The notes: generated by a model not told the origin, from the sequence alone. DNA of 64,000 bases from Pirellulales bacterium (GCA_033762255.1 JANRLT010000067.1:23716-87715); one strand, 5' to 3'. Numbered from the stretch's first letter, positions 8,483 to 18,494 are shown. Translations and numbers: made by a program.

Positions 8483-11400
8483 ATGACGCACAGTAGCTTC
8501 AGCAAAATTTGGATTTGTGTCAGTTTGTGCCTGTTGATCATTAGGCCGATTCAGGCGGAAAATCCCGTTCCAGAAACTAAATTAGGCGATACAAAGCTGG
8601 ACGAAACTCGGCTTCCCCCTCCCAGCAAGGGGTTTGACTTTCATAAGGATATCCGCCCGATTCTGGAATCTTCTTGTTTGGCGTGCCACGGCGCGACCAA
8701 GCAAAACGGAGCATTCCGCCTGGATACCCGCGAGCATCTGCTCAAAGGGGGGGATAACGGCATCGCGCTGCATCTGGGGAAAAGCGCCGCCAGCCCCTTG
8801 ATTGCCCGCGTCGCCCGGCTGGACAAAGAGACCGCCATGCCCCCTAAGGACGAATACGCCCTCAAGCCAGAGCAAATCTCGCTGTTACGGGCCTGGATCG
8901 ACGCTGGCTTACCCTGGCCCGAAGGTTTTGTCATACGGGGCGAAGTGACCGCCGAGATCGAACTCGAGCCTGAACAACTGGCCAAACTTCCCCCCGCAGC
9001 CAATCGGCAAATTGATTTTATCAAGGATGTCCAGCCCATCTTTGCCGAAAACTGCTTTAGCTGTCATGGGCCGCATCGCCAGGAAGCCGGCTTTCGTCTG
9101 GATCACAAACCGACCGTCTTAGCCGGGGGAGAATTGGGCGTGGCATTGGCCCCGGGAAAGAGCGACAAATCGCTGTTGATTCACTTTGTGGCCGGGTTGC
9201 GTCCCGAAGGAACCATGCCCAAGAAAGGCGCTCCGCTGACCGCAGAACAAATCGGGATCCTCCGCGCCTGGATTGACCAAGGGGCGGATTACCCCGATTC
9301 CGCCAGCGTGGTGCTAAAAAATGCCCTGGATCATTGGGCGTTTAAGGCGCCCGTGCGACCACCAGTGCCGCAAAATGGCCACCCCCATCCTATTGACGCG
9401 TTTGTGTCGGAAAAACATGGCACGGCCGATTTGCGGTTCTCGCCACCAGCGGAAAAAGCCCAATTGTTGCGACGGGTGCATTTGGATTTGATCGGACTCC
9501 CCCCTACGGTGGCGGAGTTGGACGCGTTTTTGGCGGATAATAGCCCGGACGCCTTTATCAAGGTGGTGGATAAACTCTTGGCCTCTCCGCATTATGGCGA
9601 GCGTTGGGCCCGGCATTGGTTGGACGCCTCGCGGTATGCGGACTCTGACGGCTACGAAAAAGACAAACCGCGCATCGCCCACTTTTACCGGGATTGGGTG
9701 ATTAACGCTTATAACCGGGACTTGCCGTATAACCAGTTCATTATCGAGCAACTGGCGGGGGACCTATTGCCCAATGCCACGCAGGACCAGCATGTGGCGA
9801 CGGGCTTTTTGCGAAATTCGATGCTCAACGAAGAAGGGGGCGTCGATCCCGAACAGTTCCGCATGGAGGCGATGTTTGACCGGATGGACGCCATGGGGAA
9901 GGCAATGCTGGGGATCGGCCTGAATTGTGCGCAATGCCACACCCACAAGTATGATCCGATTCAGCACGAGGAATATTATCGTCTGTTTGCGTATTTAAAT
10001 AACGATCACGAGGCCCAACCGCGGGTCTATGCGGCGGATGAGTTGATGCAGCGGGCTAGCGTTCTGCAGCAGATTGGCGAAATTGAAAAACATCTGCAAG
10101 AACTCGATCCCGCCTGGGCCTACAAAATGGCCGTGTGGGAAGACTCCTGGCGCGCGGTGTCCCGTCCCGCCTGGACGGTGGTTACGCCCGACATTGATAA
10201 AAACTCCACCGGCGGGCAGCGTTATTACCTATTGCCGGACGGCAGTTTTTTGGCGCAGGGCTACCAACCGACAAAGTCCACGGCCCACATGACATTCCAG
10301 ACCGACTTGCAGGGGATTACAGCGTTTCAACTGGAAACCCTGCATGATGACAATCTTCCCGCACGCGGTCCGGGTCGGTCATTTATGGGAACGTTTGGCC
10401 TGTCGGAATTCAAAGTCGAAGCCAAAAAGGAGGATGGCGGGCGCGAAGGGGTCAAGGTAGCCTCCGCCGCGGCCGACTTGCAGGCCCAACCCGAAACAGC
10501 CGTGCATCCCAACTTTAACGAAGACCCCCCCGTCAAGCGGTTCTTTGGCCCTGCTAGCTACGCGCTCGATGGCAATAGCGACACCGGCTGGTCCAGCGAC
10601 CTGGGCCCAGGCCGACGCAACTTTGAAAGCACGATTGTGTTTAACCTGGAAAAACCGCTCACTAGCAAAGAAATTTATGTCCAACTGATGCAGAACATTG
10701 GCGGGTGGAATAGTGACGATCTGCAAGCGGCGCAATTGGGCCGGTTTCGGCTATCGGTGACCACCGCGCCAAACGCTACGGTTGATCCCGTGCCGCCGCA
10801 TGTCCGCCGGGCGCTGGCCGTGCCGCGCGACCAGCGCAATCCGGCCCAAGTCGCCACGATTTTTGCTTATTGGCGCACGACCGTCCCGGAATGGAAAGAA
10901 CACAACGACCGCATTGAGGCACTCTGGGCCACCCATCCCGAAGGGACCACCCAGATGACGCTGGCCCAGCGTGATGATCCGCGTTTGACCAGCATCCTCA
11001 AACGGGGGGATTGGCTAAAACCGGGCAAAGCGGTCACGGCAGGCGTACCTAAATTTTTGCACCAAGTCCCCCCCGACGCCCCCCCCACGCGGTTGACCCT
11101 GGCGCATTGGGTTGCCGACCGCAATTCCCCCACGACCGCTCGGGTCTTTGTAAATCGGGTGTGGCAAGCGTACTTTGGCGTGGGAATTGTGTCGACGAGC
11201 GAGGACTTTGGCACCCAGTCCGAGGCCCCCTCCCATCAAGAATTGTTAGATTGGCTGGCGGTAGAGTTCATGGACAACGGCTGGAGTGTCAAACAACTCC
11301 ACAAGCTGATCGTCACCAGCCAGACATATCAACAATCCAGCGCGGTGACGCCGGAACAACTGGAAAAAGACCCTTACAATCGGCTGCTGGCCCGTGGACC

Positions 11401-12040
11401 ACGCTTTCGCGTGGAGGGAGAAATTGTTCGCGATATTCAGTTGGCGACATCCGGCCTGTTAAATCCCAAGCTGGGTGGCCGCGCGGTCATGCCTCCGGCC
11501 CCGGCGTTTTTGTTTGTGGCCCCCGCCAGCTATGCCCCGTTCCCCTGGAAGGAAGAAACCGGCGAGGACCGCTATCGACGGGCGGTTTATACCTGGCGAC
11601 GGCGGACCACCCCTTATCCATTTTTGCAGACGTTTGACACTCCCGACGCCAACGTTGCCTGTGTGCGCCGCACGCGGGCCAACACTCCGCTGCAAGCGTT
11701 AATGACACTGAATGAAACCGTCTCGATGGAGGCGGCCCGGGCCTTGGCCAGGCGGATCTTGCAGTCCGGGGGCCCGACTGATCTTGATCGGATCAATTTT
11801 GCCTTTCGCACGGTGCTCAGCCGCAGCCCGTCGGATAAAGAAATCGCCGCCATCCTGCAACTTTTGGAAAAGCAAGAAGCCCGCATTGCCGCCGGTTGGG
11901 TCAATCCGTGGGAAATTGCGACGGGTAAAAAGGAATTTCCTACCGATCTGCCCAAAGACACTAACCCCACGCAGTTGGCGGCGTACACCATCGCCTCCCG
12001 CGTACTACTCAACCTGGACGAAACAGTGACCAAGGAGTAA
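8483..12040 (+). CDS. Planctomycete cytochrome c / DUF1549 / DUF1553 exported protein
   Basis: A 1185-residue protein with an N-terminal signal peptide (KIWICVSLCLLIIRPIQA). Two planctomycete cytochrome c domains follow, with heme-binding CLACH at about residue 67 and CFSCH at about residue 190. Next is a DUF1549 region with PHYGERWARHWLDASRYADS and a further CAQCH motif in NCAQCHTHKYDPI. A beta-rich insert follows (about 590-740, including SYALDGNSDTGWSSDLGP). The C-terminal DUF1553 region has FVNRVWQAYFGVGIV and FDTPDANVACVRRTRANTPL. Such proteins are exported and are usually encoded beside DUF1501 proteins, as here. Their exact substrate is not known to me; polysaccharide use is often proposed. 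The ATG at 8483 gives the best signal peptide. Confidence 0.88.
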   Translation: MTHSSFSKIWICVSLCLLIIRPIQAENPVPETKLGDTKLDETRLPPPSKGFDFHKDIRPILESSCLACHGATKQNGAFRLDTREHLLKGGDNGIALHLGKSAASPLIARVARLDKETAMPPKDEYALKPEQISLLRAWIDAGLPWPEGFVIRGEVTAEIELEPEQLAKLPPAANRQIDFIKDVQPIFAENCFSCHGPHRQEAGFRLDHKPTVLAGGELGVALAPGKSDKSLLIHFVAGLRPEGTMPKKGAPLTAEQIGILRAWIDQGADYPDSASVVLKNALDHWAFKAPVRPPVPQNGHPHPIDAFVSEKHGTADLRFSPPAEKAQLLRRVHLDLIGLPPTVAELDAFLADNSPDAFIKVVDKLLASPHYGERWARHWLDASRYADSDGYEKDKPRIAHFYRDWVINAYNRDLPYNQFIIEQLAGDLLPNATQDQHVATGFLRNSMLNEEGGVDPEQFRMEAMFDRMDAMGKAMLGIGLNCAQCHTHKYDPIQHEEYYRLFAYLNNDHEAQPRVYAADELMQRASVLQQIGEIEKHLQELDPAWAYKMAVWEDSWRAVSRPAWTVVTPDIDKNSTGGQRYYLLPDGSFLAQGYQPTKSTAHMTFQTDLQGITAFQLETLHDDNLPARGPGRSFMGTFGLSEFKVEAKKEDGGREGVKVASAAADLQAQPETAVHPNFNEDPPVKRFFGPASYALDGNSDTGWSSDLGPGRRNFESTIVFNLEKPLTSKEIYVQLMQNIGGWNSDDLQAAQLGRFRLSVTTAPNATVDPVPPHVRRALAVPRDQRNPAQVATIFAYWRTTVPEWKEHNDRIEALWATHPEGTTQMTLAQRDDPRLTSILKRGDWLKPGKAVTAGVPKFLHQVPPDAPPTRLTLAHWVADRNSPTTARVFVNRVWQAYFGVGIVSTSEDFGTQSEAPSHQELLDWLAVEFMDNGWSVKQLHKLIVTSQTYQQSSAVTPEQLEKDPYNRLLARGPRFRVEGEIVRDIQLATSGLLNPKLGGRAVMPPAPAFLFVAPASYAPFPWKEETGEDRYRRAVYTWRRRTTPYPFLQTFDTPDANVACVRRTRANTPLQALMTLNETVSMEAARALARRILQSGGPTDLDRINFAFRTVLSRSPSDKEIAAILQLLEKQEARIAAGWVNPWEIATGKKEFPTDLPKDTNPTQLAAYTIASRVLLNLDETVTKE

Positions 12041-12083
12041 TGCAGGGTAATGCGGGGCTACGTGGCAGGGGCTTTAACAAACC

Positions 12084-12110
12084 ACAAAGCCGCCGATGGC
12101 ATCGGCGGTC
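12084..12110. repeat. Dispersed 27-base palindromic element, copy 2 (inverse)
   Basis: The inverse complement of the element at 2023-2049, with the core CCGCCGAT-GGC-ATCGGCGG preceded by ACAAAG. Only the loop and an end base differ between copies. Confidence 0.65.
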
Positions 12111-12270
12111 TGGGCCGCGAGAGGTGGGGACGGCCACGTGCCACTGCTTTAGCCCATAACAATTTACCCTTAAATTTCCAACTGACCGAAGTCCGTGCCA
12201 CAAACCGCAGTGGCATTGACATCGTCAGAGTTCGCCTTTTTTCGCTAACTAATCGCGTTTTTATACTTGC

Positions 12271-12347
12271 GGGCCAACGGCCCGACCGATCCCAGCCTAG
12301 GGCAAGCGCAGTAAATGATAAAACCAATTTGATAGGGCCAACGGCCC
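12271..12347. repeat. Two GGGCCAACGGCCC palindromes
   Basis: Copies at 12271-12283 and 12335-12347 share GGGCCAACGGCCCGA plus a following CGAT/TCAT tract. GGGCC pairs with GGCCC around AAC. I recall this kind of short palindrome scattered through planctomycete intergenic DNA. Confidence 0.55.
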
Positions 12348-12454
12348 GATTCATCTTCGTTTTTCAAAATTTGAGCTGTGACTGTTTAGCCTAACATTGA
12401 TTTATCACTTTCAATTTTGCATTACACTATTCCGCCTGTTCACAGGACCACGTT

Positions 12455-13915
12455 ATGAACCTTGCCACCGAACTCCAAGCCGAAATTCAAAAATACCTCA
12501 CCCGTCGCTGGTTCTTGCGCGATTGCGGGGTTAAGCTGGGCGCGCTGGGTCTGGCGTCAATGTTGGGAAACACACTCGGCAATGGTCCTAACGGGGCCAT
12601 TGCGGCTGGTGGTAATGACGCAAAGACGGGACCAATGGCCCCCAAGCAGCCGCATTTCCCCCCCAAGGCCAAGCGCGTGGTCTACCTTTTTCAGGCGGGA
12701 GCGCCGAGCCATCTTGAACTGTTCGATAACAAGCCTGAACTGGCCAAATGGGATGGCAAATTGCCCCCTGCGGAACTACTTAAAGGCTACCGCGCGGCCT
12801 TTATTACGCCCAATAGCTCGCTCCTCGGACCAAAATTCAAATTTGCCAAGTATGGCCAGTCGGGGGCCGAACTGTCGGAGCTGTTGCCCCATACGGCTAA
12901 AATCGCCGACGAACTGTGCATTGTCAAATCGCTGGCCACGGACGCCTTTAACCATGCTCCCGCCCAGATCATGATGAACACCGGTTCCATGCAATTTGGG
13001 CGGCCCAGCATGGGATCGTGGGTGACGTATGGGTTAGGGACGGAAAACCAGGATTTGCCGGGGTTTGTGGTCTTTTCCACCGGTCAAAAAGGGACCAGCG
13101 GCGGGGCCAGCAATTATGGCTGCGGCTTTTTGCCCACCGTGTACCAGGGGGTGCCGTTCCGCGGGGTAGGGGACCCAGTTTTGTTTCTGTCCAATCCGGC
13201 GGGGATTGATCAGCAGACCCAGCGCGAGACGCTGGATGCGATAAAGCTACTCAACGAGGAACACCTGGCTAAACAGGGTGACCCTGAAATCGCCACGCGG
13301 ATCAATTCGTATGAATTGGCCTACCGCATGCAGGGAATCGCGCCCGAGATCATGGACCTCAATCAAGAATCCAAGGAAACGCTCGAAATGTACGGCGCGG
13401 AGCCGGGCAAAATGTCGTATGCAAATTCGTGCCTGTTGGCGCGGCGACTGCTAGAACGGGGCGTGCGCTTTGTGCAGGTCTTTCATGAGGCCTGGGACCA
13501 CCACGGTGGGTTGGTGGGGGGGCTTAAGGAACAGTGCGGCAACACCGATAAAGCGAGCGCCGCCCTGGTGGCCGACCTGAAACAGCGGGGACTACTGGAT
13601 GACACGCTGGTGATTTGGGGAGGGGAATTTGGCCGCACGCCGATGAACCAAGGGGGGGCCGACGGCCGCGACCATCATCCCAACGCCTTTACCATGTGGT
13701 TTGCGGGGGGCGGCGTAAAAAAGGGGCACACCATCGGCGCGAGCGACGAATTTGGCTTTAACGCCGTCGAGGACCGCCTGCACGTGAATGACCTGCACGC
13801 GACGTTACTACACCTCTTGGGCTTTGACCACGAAAAACTGACGGTGCGCTTTCAGGGGTTGGACTTCCGCTTGACCGGCGTGCAGGGGGAAGTCATGAAA
13901 AAGATGATCGCGTAG
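12455..13915 (+). CDS. DUF1501 protein with twin-arginine-like leader
   Basis: A 486-residue DUF1501 protein, a sulfatase-like alkaline-phosphatase-fold family without a firmly known reaction. The leader has [20 protein letters not shown] (residues about 16-35), compatible with Tat export. Family hallmarks are [75 protein letters not shown] with [13 protein letters not shown], and [20 protein letters not shown] at the end. It is the usual partner of the upstream cytochrome c/DUF1549/DUF1553 gene. AGGA precedes ATG 12455 at a suitable distance. A strong terminator follows at 13946-13970. Confidence 0.9.
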   Translation: MNLATELQAEIQKYLTRRWFLRDCGVKLGALGLASMLGNTLGNGPNGAIAAGGNDAKTGPMAPKQPHFPPKAKRVVYLFQAGAPSHLELFDNKPELAKWDGKLPPAELLKGYRAAFITPNSSLLGPKFKFAKYGQSGAELSELLPHTAKIADELCIVKSLATDAFNHAPAQIMMNTGSMQFGRPSMGSWVTYGLGTENQDLPGFVVFSTGQKGTSGGASNYGCGFLPTVYQGVPFRGVGDPVLFLSNPAGIDQQTQRETLDAIKLLNEEHLAKQGDPEIATRINSYELAYRMQGIAPEIMDLNQESKETLEMYGAEPGKMSYANSCLLARRLLERGVRFVQVFHEAWDHHGGLVGGLKEQCGNTDKASAALVADLKQRGLLDDTLVIWGGEFGRTPMNQGGADGRDHHPNAFTMWFAGGGVKKGHTIGASDEFGFNAVEDRLHVNDLHATLLHLLGFDHEKLTVRFQGLDFRLTGVQGEVMKKMIA

Positions 13916-13945
13916 GGTTTTTGAGTCGTAGGGATTAACAAAATT

Positions 13946-13970
13946 CGCCGCTCATAGCGGCGGTTTTTTT
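13946..13970 (+). terminator. Rho-independent terminator after the DUF1501 gene
   Basis: CGCCGCT (13946-13952) and AGCGGCG (13956-13962) form a perfect 7-base-pair stem with a CAT loop, followed by G and seven T. It lies about 30 bases after the DUF1501 stop and could also act weakly for the convergent LRR gene. Confidence 0.85.
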
Positions 13971-14009
13971 GTCTTATTTATCGCTCAGGAGCAAGCCTCG
14001 CTCGGTGGT

Positions 14010-14990
14010 CTAATGTTTAATATGGGTATTTGGCAATTTGCTTCTTAGTTGTGCCACGGCAGCCGCGGAGGTATTGGTATTTTCCAAGTAAAGAAATCTT
14101 AATGATTGCAAATTTGACAATTGGGCCAACCCCGTGTCTGTGATTTGCGTGCCGGAAAGGTCTAAGTCGCGCAATGTTGTTAAACGAGCAATTACGGCCA
14201 GTCCGGTGTCGTTAACGAGAGTATCGCGGAGTCTGAGGCTATCTAATGGCTGTTGAGTTAAATACGAAAAACCTGTCCCATTGATTGGATTCTCCGTCAA
14301 GTTTAAACCTTTAAGTTTTAGTAACTTCCTAAAGTTGATTAGCCCGTCATCTGTAATCTGGTTGCCAGTTAGATCCAAGTAATCGATTTTTGAGTTTTCG
14401 TTAATAAGCGTGAGATCAGTATCTACTAATTCAACATCAGCAATATAGTGAGTGTCATGGGAGATGAAATATTTCTCATCCAATAATTTATTGCGGCGTG
14501 CAAGCCGGGGATGCTCAGCCTCGATGCGCTTTCTTAATAAAATCTCAGTGCCAAAATTTATTTTATGCGGTGTGGCTCCAGAATAGCGACCATCAGCATG
14601 CGGCCAGCTATCTCCCGAGCTGAAGTCGTGGATTATGCAGAATTCATAAGGTTGTTTGGTATCAATGATCGCCATCAAATTCCCCTGCTCCGCCGTAATC
14701 AACTCAAAGTCTTGTTCATAAGGGCCAATTCCACGTGCGCCAATCGAACATAGGGGGATCACCACCTGATCATTAACAGTAACTTCATAACAAAAAGATT
14801 CGATAAAGTCGGGAAATCGCTCTCCGTAGATTGTAATACGGCGGCCCTGCCCACAGTCGAATTCCTTAAACACATACTCATTTGGAATATCATAAATGAT
14901 TTTTCCTAGCCATAAACCTACGGCAACGACGACGAAAGCCAGTAGTAAGCTCAGTAACCGAAAACGAGGTAATTTATAAAGTGGCTTCAT
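14010..14990 (-). CDS. Membrane-anchored leucine-rich-repeat protein
   Basis: A 326-residue protein. It starts MKPLYKLPRFRLLSLLLAF, a basic RFxLxxLL motif running into one transmembrane helix (about residues 11-30). This arrangement is frequent in planctomycete envelope proteins. A unique extracytoplasmic domain follows (about 35-180). From about 195 to the end come leucine-rich repeats such as IDYLDLTGNQITDDGLINF, LRDLDLSGTQITDTGLAQL and LRFLYLENTNTSAAAVAQL. The DNA is visibly more AT-rich than neighbouring genes, with many AAT/ATT/TTA codons, possibly reflecting different ancestry. It probably has a binding or structural role in the envelope. Confidence 0.78.
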   Translation of the reverse strand: MKPLYKLPRFRLLSLLLAFVVVAVGLWLGKIIYDIPNEYVFKEFDCGQGRRITIYGERFPDFIESFCYEVTVNDQVVIPLCSIGARGIGPYEQDFELITAEQGNLMAIIDTKQPYEFCIIHDFSSGDSWPHADGRYSGATPHKINFGTEILLRKRIEAEHPRLARRNKLLDEKYFISHDTHYIADVELVDTDLTLINENSKIDYLDLTGNQITDDGLINFRKLLKLKGLNLTENPINGTGFSYLTQQPLDSLRLRDTLVNDTGLAVIARLTTLRDLDLSGTQITDTGLAQLSNLQSLRFLYLENTNTSAAAVAQLRSKLPNTHIKH

Positions 14991-15275
14991 GACGGTTCAT
15001 GTTAAGGATCGCTCGAAAAATAAGGACCCGGATTATTATACTCCGAATGCCTGCTAGCACGATATTTGGCGTGTTTTCACCGGGAAGTTATTTGTCGTGC
15101 GCCCCTAAGGCGTAACATGTGGAATTGTGGATATCCATTTACTTGTGGCATATGTTGGATTTTACAGCAACTCTTTCAATCGGCGATAGGTCGAGTACTC
15201 AATTCGATCTAGTTGATTTGGACAATACCATGCCTCTAACCAGCTTTAACCACGTTCTTTTGTTATACTTGCTGT

Positions 15276-15899
15276 ATGCCCCCAATCTTGCACCTCGAAA
15301 AAATTTTAAACTCGCCACCGGAAGATGCTTTCGCAATATCGCGAGAACACTCTGCTGGATTTACCCCGCGCCACTACCGCGACTCAGCCGACATCCTTCC
15401 TTGGCTGCGTCTGCGCACACTCGCCTTTGCGAAGGAGCGTCCCGGACTGGCCCAATGGACCGAACGGGACTTTGAACGCGAGTTTTTGGCCAAGCCCTGG
15501 TGGTCGCCCACGCGAATGTGGCTAGTTGAGGATTTTACCCCGGGGGGCGGCGCGCCGGTCCTGGTCGGGGCGGTCTGCCTGGCTGAGCGCGGGGCAACCA
15601 CCCATGATCCGCTACCGGGGCAGTCTATATCCGGCGGCGGTATGATACCGGATGCGCGTTCTGCCCCCGGCGGGGGTGATGCCGTTTTGCCGCTTTCCGT
15701 CATCCATTGGCTGATGGTCCATCCCGGTTATCGCCGCCGGGGGCTGGGCGAATGGCTCATCCACGTGCTGGAACAGGCTGTTTGGGATTCCGGCGGCAGG
15801 ACGATCCACTTGGAAACCCATGCTGGCTGGTCCGCCGCCGTCCGGCTCTATACACGGCTGGGTTATAGCCCTGTGGCATCAACCAGCGGTGCCGGATAG
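15276..15899 (+). CDS. GNAT-family N-acetyltransferase
   Basis: A 207-residue protein. The acetyl-CoA binding motif A is seen in HWLMVHPGYRRRGLGEWLIH (about residues 144-163), preceded by the beta-4 strand LPLSVIHW. It is followed by TIHLETHAGWSAAVRLYTRLGYSPV, the typical GNAT C-terminal strand-helix-strand. A Gly-rich insert (about 115-140) interrupts the usual beta hairpin. The substrate is unknown. ATG 15276 lacks a strong Shine-Dalgarno. It is convergent with purN. The upstream 285 bases hold no recognisable gene. Confidence 0.75.
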   Translation: MPPILHLEKILNSPPEDAFAISREHSAGFTPRHYRDSADILPWLRLRTLAFAKERPGLAQWTERDFEREFLAKPWWSPTRMWLVEDFTPGGGAPVLVGAVCLAERGATTHDPLPGQSISGGGMIPDARSAPGGGDAVLPLSVIHWLMVHPGYRRRGLGEWLIHVLEQAVWDSGGRTIHLETHAGWSAAVRLYTRLGYSPVASTSGAG

Positions 15900-15919
15900 A
15901 ACTCCATGAGCGCCTGCGC

Positions 15920-16546
15920 TCAGATCACTTCCACGCGATTATCGCGCAGCCTCACCCGCCCTTCCGCTAGCCAGCGAATGACCCGCGGGTAAAGCTCGCA
16001 TTCAGCGGCAAACACCCGCGCCGCTAGCGAAACTGGCGTATCTCCCGCCAGTACCGGGACAGCGCTCTGAGCGATAATCGGCCCCTGATCGTATTGATTA
16101 TCCACGAAATGGACCGTACACCCGCTTAGTTTGACCCCCGCGGCCAAGGCCGCCGCATGCACCCGCAGGCCGTACATCCCCGCCCCCCCAAAAGCGGGAA
16201 GAAGCGAAGGGTGAATATTGATAGATTTCAGCCAAAAGTCATCAGGAATGATCAGTTTCTTTAAAAATCCAGCACAAACTATCAAATCCGACTGCTCTTT
16301 TCGGCAATGCTTAAAGATTTCCTGGCTAAATGCGGCTAATCCAGCGGTGGGATCGGAATGATGATAATCCCGCGGATTGAGGGAGATCGCGGCAATCCCT
16401 GCCCCACGAGCCAGGGCTAGGCCGGGAGATTGAGAGTTGCTGGATATGACTTGAATGATTTGACTGCCCGACGGAAGGGCTTGCTGGTGATCCAGCAAAT
16501 TCCGAAGCGTGGTCCCCCCACCCGAGATTAAGACAGTGATACGCAT
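15920..16546 (-). CDS. purN: Phosphoribosylglycinamide formyltransferase
   Basis: A 208-residue GAR transformylase, which transfers formyl from 10-formyl-THF to GAR in purine synthesis. MRITVLISGGGTTLRNLLDH at the N-terminus carries the phosphate loop. The catalytic Asn/His pair is in SINIHPSLLPAFGGAGMYG, and the catalytic Asp is in GCTVHFVDNQYDQGPIIAQS. The length fits the family. I placed the start at 16546 because it gives the standard N-terminus; an ATG at 16570 would add eight residues. The upstream region is shared with the divergent BMC regulator. Confidence 0.92.
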   Translation of the reverse strand: MRITVLISGGGTTLRNLLDHQQALPSGSQIIQVISSNSQSPGLALARGAGIAAISLNPRDYHHSDPTAGLAAFSQEIFKHCRKEQSDLIVCAGFLKKLIIPDDFWLKSINIHPSLLPAFGGAGMYGLRVHAAALAAGVKLSGCTVHFVDNQYDQGPIIAQSAVPVLAGDTPVSLAARVFAAECELYPRVIRWLAEGRVRLRDNRVEVI

Positions 16547-16839
16547 GGTAAAGCCCTGAAAAGCTGGCATTATGCCGCTAATGCACCCCCCTGGCTAGCG
16601 TCAAAAGTAAATAACCACAAAACTGCTTAGGGAGACGAAAGGGAAACCGGGCAAAAGAAGGAAAAAAGTGAAAAATGCGAGAAAAATAGAGCAGGAACGA
16701 TCAGAAGGATCTGCGGATATGGAGCAATTGCACCAAGATAGTGATTGAAAATAATCAAAATCTAATACAAAATGCTTGCAATCTACCAAAAATGAAGGAA
16801 TAATCTCATTAATTGTTAGAGTTAGCCGGGGGAGGTTGT
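16547..16839. promoter_or_regulatory. Divergent control region purN / BMC operon
   Basis: About 290 AT-rich bases between purN and the DeoR gene must hold the main promoter of the microcompartment operon. A short inverted repeat, TGATT (16742-16746) and AATCA (16753-16757), six bases apart, is a possible regulator site. A G-rich Shine-Dalgarno (16828-16835) precedes the regulator start. No clear -35/-10 pair can be named. Confidence 0.4.
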
Positions 16840-17724
16840 GTGCTAGCCGAGGAGCGCCGAAATCGATTGATCGAACTGGTCCGCCAGCGGGGATTTGCCT
16901 CGTTGCCGGCGCTAGTGGAGGCATTGGCGGTGTCGGAATCGACCATCCGCCGCGATCTGGATTATTTGGAAGAGTTCGGCACGATGCGGCGGACGCATGG
17001 GGGAGTCTTTTATACCGGCCAGGCGCCATTGCTGCCCCACTTTATTGAAAGCCAACCCGCCAATTGGGACCAAAAGCAGGCAATCGCCCGGCGGGCGGTG
17101 GAACTGGTGCAGGAGGGGGACTCCGTCCTCTTGGACGGGGGGACCACCACGTACGAGGTGGCGCGATTATTAGTTGGGCGGAATTTGCAGATTGTGACCA
17201 ACTCCTTGCCCGTGGCAAATTTATTTACCGCCAGCGCCAGCACGGAACTGATTTTTTTGGGGGGGTACATCGATCACCGTTCCGGCGTGGCGATGGGGCC
17301 ATATACCAATGAAATGCTCGGCCAGTTGAATGTCAGTAAAACAATCATGAGCGTCGCCGCGGTCCATGACCGGGGATTTTATAACAGCAATGTCCTGTTG
17401 GTGGAAACCGAACGGACGATGATGCGGGCCGCGGACCAGGTGATTATTGTCGCGGATAGCAGCAAGTTTGGCCGCCGCAGTTTGCAGTTACTGGGGCCGT
17501 TGGCGGATGCGGATCATTTGGTGGTCGATGCCGAATTGTCCCCCAAGTGGCGGGAAAAATTGGCCGCCGCGCAGGTGCGGGTTAGTCTGGCGGCCAGTGC
17601 GGGCAAAAATCAGACCGCGGAGGGTAACTCCGCCCACCAGGAAACTGGCGGCTCGGCGGGCCTTACTCTATCGCAAAACACATCAAGCATACCGGGTGGT
17701 AACGCGACAACTTTGTCGGAATAG
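16840..17724 (+). CDS. DeoR-family transcriptional regulator of the BMC locus
   Basis: A 294-residue DeoR/GlpR-type regulator. The N-terminal winged helix-turn-helix reads LAEERRNRLIELVRQRGFAS, then LAVSESTIRRDLDYLEEFG with the DeoR recognition helix (about residues 31-48). The sugar-phosphate sensor domain follows with DSVLLDGGTTTYEVARLL, TNSLPVANL and IIVADSSKFGRRSL. It starts at GTG 16840, four bases after GGGGGAGG, which decides the start against a longer in-frame TTG at 16813. It is the first gene of the BMC run, 41 bases before pduL, and probably represses the operon until a phosphorylated sugar binds. The C-terminal 40 residues are low-complexity. Confidence 0.88.
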   Translation: MLAEERRNRLIELVRQRGFASLPALVEALAVSESTIRRDLDYLEEFGTMRRTHGGVFYTGQAPLLPHFIESQPANWDQKQAIARRAVELVQEGDSVLLDGGTTTYEVARLLVGRNLQIVTNSLPVANLFTASASTELIFLGGYIDHRSGVAMGPYTNEMLGQLNVSKTIMSVAAVHDRGFYNSNVLLVETERTMMRAADQVIIVADSSKFGRRSLQLLGPLADADHLVVDAELSPKWREKLAAAQVRVSLAASAGKNQTAEGNSAHQETGGSAGLTLSQNTSSIPGGNATTLSE

Positions 17725-17765
17725 CAAATTGGCAATTACTTTGATCAACCTATAGCTACTTTTCC

Positions 17766-18494
17766 ATGTCCACAACCACGATCCAACCTGCCATCGACCG
17801 TACTTGGGTGGAACGCATCGTTCGTGATGTGGTGCGCGGCCAGACGGGGGCGAAGGCCTCAAATCAGCAACATAACGCCGCAATTCATTTGCAATCCGCA
17901 AGTTCCGGGCAGCCGAATTTGGTCGTCAGCATTTCCGCCCGGCATTGCCATTTAACAGATGAACATGTGGAGATTTTGTTTGGCCGCGGGGCAAAATTGA
18001 CCCCGCATAAAATGCTATATCAGGATGGCTTTTTTGCCGCGGAGCAAACCGTCATGCTGGTCGGCCCGAATAAGCGCAAGATGCTTCCCACGGTGCGGGT
18101 ATTGGGACCGACCCGTCCCGCCAGCCAGGTCGAGCTGGCCTTTACCGACGCGATCTCCCTGGGGATTGAAATTCCTGTGCGGGCCAGCGGCAAAATTACC
18201 GGCACCCCAGGCTGCATCCTGGTCGGTCCCGCCGGGGTGGTGGAACTGCATGAAGGCGTCATCCGCGCTGAACGGCATGTGCATATGAATCTGCAACACG
18301 CCGCGTACTACGGCGTAAAAAACGGAGATCGCATGCATTTGCGGATCACATCCGGCAGTTGCTCGGCGGTGCTGGAGGATCTGTTGGTTCGCGCCGACCA
18401 GACCAGCAAGCTAGAGGTGCACATTGATACCGACGAAGGAAACGCGGTCGATCTGGATCACGCGACCAAAGTGGAGCTATTTCGCCGAAATTAA
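17766..18494 (+). CDS. pduL: PduL-type phosphate acyltransferase of the microcompartment
   Basis: A 242-residue PduL enzyme that converts acyl-CoA plus phosphate to acyl phosphate, regenerating CoA inside the shell. Metal-binding His residues are in [13 protein letters not shown] (His60, His62) and [13 protein letters not shown] (His171, His173). Two repeated beta-barrel domains are apparent. The first 25 residues ([17 protein letters not shown]) form an amphipathic helix joined by a polar linker, as in BMC encapsulation peptides. It lies between the regulator and the first shell gene. By context its substrate is probably lactyl-CoA rather than propionyl-CoA. Confidence 0.93.
   Translation: MSTTTIQPAIDRTWVERIVRDVVRGQTGAKASNQQHNAAIHLQSASSGQPNLVVSISARHCHLTDEHVEILFGRGAKLTPHKMLYQDGFFAAEQTVMLVGPNKRKMLPTVRVLGPTRPASQVELAFTDAISLGIEIPVRASGKITGTPGCILVGPAGVVELHEGVIRAERHVHMNLQHAAYYGVKNGDRMHLRITSGSCSAVLEDLLVRADQTSKLEVHIDTDEGNAVDLDHATKVELFRRN

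Larger units (their letters stand above)
12041..12454. other. Intergenic region rich in short palindromic repeats
   Basis: About 410 bases between the cytochrome c/DUF1549 gene and the DUF1501 gene. It holds one dispersed palindrome (12084-12110) and two copies of GGGCCAACGGCCC (12271-12283 and 12335-12347) but no gene. The two flanking genes are a common planctomycete pair, so the repeats may have been inserted into an operon spacer. Confidence 0.55.

Noticed and set aside
9314..11637. Long open frames opposite to or overlapping the cytochrome c/DUF1549 gene
   Set aside because: They lie in a strongly supported gene, have no ribosome binding sites or family matches, and reflect GC-rich third positions.
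15907..15922. Terminator between the GNAT gene and purN
   Set aside because: TGAGCGC/GCGCTCA is a perfect palindrome but has no T-run on either strand and includes the purN stop codon.
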